A stretch of 64,000 nucleotides of DNA, taken from positions 186,001 through 250,000 of the forward strand of contig SAXG01000060.1 in assembly GCA_012932865.1 (NCBI GenBank). The letters run 5' to 3'. The translations under genes and the position numbers were made by a program. This DNA is from Amylostereum areolatum. Taxonomy: Eukaryota; Basidiomycota; Agaricomycetes; Russulales; Stereaceae. Of this stretch, positions 63,101 to 64,000 are shown in pieces; the stretch's first letter is position 1, and the number at the start of each line of letters is the position of its first letter. The notes below the pieces were generated by a model. That model made no database searches. It was not told where the DNA came from and saw nothing but the letters and a program-made list of their open reading frames with translations.

Positions 63101-64000
63101 ACCGCCTCACCAAGATGGTGGTTACCACCCCATGTACAACGAAGATCACCAGTGATGGCACGGCCGACATTCTCTTCGACAAGGTATACCGACACTACGG
63201 CTTAGCAGACAAGATCATCTCGGATCGTGGACCCCAATTTGCTGGACAGGTGATGCGTACACTCAACGAGAAGCTCGGGATCAAGTCCGCCCTCAGCACA
63301 GCGTATCACCCACAGACAGACGGCCAAACCGAACGCGAGAACCAGAACCTTGAGCAGTTCCTGCGAGTATTCTGCAACTACCGTCAGGATGACTGGGTGA
63401 AGTGGCTGCCCTTCTTCGAGTTTTCTCACAACTCCCGCACCCATGCAGCTACTGGAAAGGCCCCCTTTGAAGTCCTCTACGGCTTCCTCCCCAAGATGTA
63501 CCCATCCGTAAACCCGTCCTCAAAGGTCCCTGCAGTTGAAGAACGCCTCCGTCAACTTGAAGAAGTCCGACAGGAGATTAAGGCCAGCCTTGCCCTCGCA
63601 TCCGACTTAATGAAGCACTACAACGGTGACACGATCAGCAAATCGACACTGTTTGCCGTCGGAGACAAGGTCTGGCTCGAAGGCAAAAACCTGAAGACGA
63701 CGAGGCCGAAAGCTAAGCTTGCTGCCAAACGATTTGGACCCTTCGAGATCATTGACGTCATTAGCCCAGTAAACTACCGCCTGAAGCTGCCAAAGACGTG
63801 GAGAATCCACCCGGTCTTCCATGCTTCGCTGCTCACCGCGTACAAAGAGACAACGGCACATGGTCCAAACTATGAACAACCGCCGCCTGACCTCGTTGAT
63901 GACGAGGAAGAATATGACGTTGAAGACATCATCGACTCGAAGCCGACCCGCAACAAGAAAGGCATACAATACCTCGTCAAGTGGGCAGGCTATCCTGACT
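60163..64000 (+). CDS. pol: Pol, element D (3' end beyond window)
   Basis: Open from the frameshift site; first ATG at 60250. Protease LLDSGAEGIII with TDWLDEHNPTIDW; reverse transcriptase YMDDILVF; RNase H VDASDFATGGIL and TDHKNLEHF; integrase HHCC segment ending CATCQSTK, then STDF, SDRGPQFA and TDGQTERENQ; the chromodomain begins DVEDIIDSK and reaches VKWAGYPD at the window edge. I found no internal stop. All catalytic residues are present, so the element may be active. Confidence 0.93.
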   Translation, partial: MKRPPVASSGGGKGLVSSASYNRFSVLSSMTSCEQSYPSCVHLSTVTKNRQTPSITLRVKMIGRATGRQIDADALLDSGAEGIIINRSFAERKKLTTRKLENPFPVRNVDGTENIMGWVRDTTTQRIRIYSQDSKAYHEEEAEFFITDIGDHDMILGTDWLDEHNPTIDWQQDRVDMLRCPPSCTLSEPTVTNLATKPRTSLSTRSQRKVQADAPPKVPLVLDDPFPEPVYVSWAPIPTYVIPARRVKGVRIRTSHLSPLPARLFTEDDDERPRVFRDWEINGLRRAGILPEVDGPNPEAVPIRAGFTKAQELAEHSKENARPQTFEDLVPPPYRDFAPVFDKKTSERLPDRRPWDHAIDMKDGFEPKPCKIYPLSPSEQIELDTFLDDHLKKGYIRPSKSPQASPFFFVKKKDGKLRPVQDYRELNKGTIKNEYPLPLISEIVDRLKGAKIFSKMDVRWGYNNVRIKEGDEWKAAFKTNRGLFEPTVMFFGLMNSPAMFQAMMNELFKDLIDSGKVIIYMDDILVFTRTMEEHRTIVRQVLQRLQDNDLFLKPEKCVFEQDSVEYLGLIISHDKIAMDPIKVAGIQDWPTPRTVKDVQSFLGFGNFYRRFIKDFSKIARPLFDLTKKDCTWNWSTECQTAFNALKAAFTSSPVLVMPDPRKPYLVEVDASDFATGGILSQKGNDGHWHPVAYLSKALSEPERNYDIYDKELLAIIRALEAWRHYLEGAPDTVEIWTDHKNLEHFKTAQKLSRRQARWALFLTRFDFALVHKPGVSHRPDPMSRRPDHKQGVENDNKERILLDPKYFQIRATRPGAVTSLGDVELRRRIRDCKTKDIEVVQALDAILRNGPRTLVKNLQEWNYEEGLVLFRGKVYVPADDELRRDIVKMYHESPLAGHPGRFKTYELVSREYWWPGMSVFVRDFVAGCATCQSTKTQSSRPHVDMIPNEVPDRPFGVISTDFIVKLPDCEGYNAVNVVVDRLTKMVVTTPCTTKITSDGTADILFDKVYRHYGLADKIISDRGPQFAGQVMRTLNEKLGIKSALSTAYHPQTDGQTERENQNLEQFLRVFCNYRQDDWVKWLPFFEFSHNSRTHAATGKAPFEVLYGFLPKMYPSVNPSSKVPAVEERLRQLEEVRQEIKASLALASDLMKHYNGDTISKSTLFAVGDKVWLEGKNLKTTRPKAKLAAKRFGPFEIIDVISPVNYRLKLPKTWRIHPVFHASLLTAYKETTAHGPNYEQPPPDLVDDEEEYDVEDIIDSKPTRNKKGIQYLVKWAGYPD

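Larger units (their letters stand above)
57513..64000 (+). mobile_element. Ty3/Gypsy chromovirus D, intact as far as seen
   Basis: Inserted within the integrase of B2. LTR, ORF0, linker, gag and pol into the chromodomain, with no disabling change found. The last 5 bp of the left flank are AACCC; the right flank is outside the window. Closest to element C of the elements here. Confidence 0.9.

Overview
The window looks like a transposon-dense stretch of an agaricomycete (mushroom-forming basidiomycete) genome. Three things point there: short fungal introns of about 45-65 bp, a KDZ-class transposase with a CxC2-type cysteine cluster, and a C2-NACHT NLR of the kind common in agarics. I found no confident housekeeping gene, and no tRNA, rRNA or CRISPR. 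Nearly everything is mobile DNA or host genes broken by it.

Layout. (1) 1-9118: the 3' nine kilobases of a Ty3/Gypsy chromovirus (element A). It has an intact gag and pol, an unusual 3.1 kb accessory region after pol that includes two long overlapping reading frames, a small basic ORF and a single-pass membrane ORF, and then the 3' LTR. (2) 9119-10581: a fragment of a second Ty3 family (copy B1). (3) 10591-29329: an 18.7 kb DNA transposon with ~113 bp terminal inverted repeats. It encodes a complete, spliced KDZ transposase (about 1,122 aa) and seven other genes. Four of those are Zn2Cys6-like cluster proteins in two duplicated divergent pairs. TCGGA pentamers cluster just inside both ends. 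(4) 29330-32498: a C2-NACHT NLR pseudogene cut off at the transposon end. (5) 32.5-39.8 kb: a mosaic with the 5' end of an F-box-like gene, an LTR, a Plavaka/CACTA-type transposase remnant and a palindromic repeat. (6) 39806-47197: a decayed Ty3 element (C) holding a solo LTR with an intact target duplication. (7) 47.6-50.8 kb: a TIR-bounded element with two opposed minisatellites. (8) 51356-57512: Ty3 element B2, into whose integrase element D (57513 to beyond the window) has inserted.

Common themes. All five gag-pol junctions carry a GGRTTTT heptamer directly abutting the gag stop, with pol in the -1 frame, so Gag-Pol is probably made by -1 frameshifting. Elements B2, C and D also share a 1.2-1.3 kb leader between LTR and gag. 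It encodes a conserved protein (ORF0 plus a WYF-containing linker) yet has at most one ATG before gag. That combination, and the KDZ transposon carrying its own zinc-cluster proteins and candidate CGG-type binding sites, are the two most interesting systems here. Gene models with introns were spliced by eye. Most join in frame to the base, but none has been tested.
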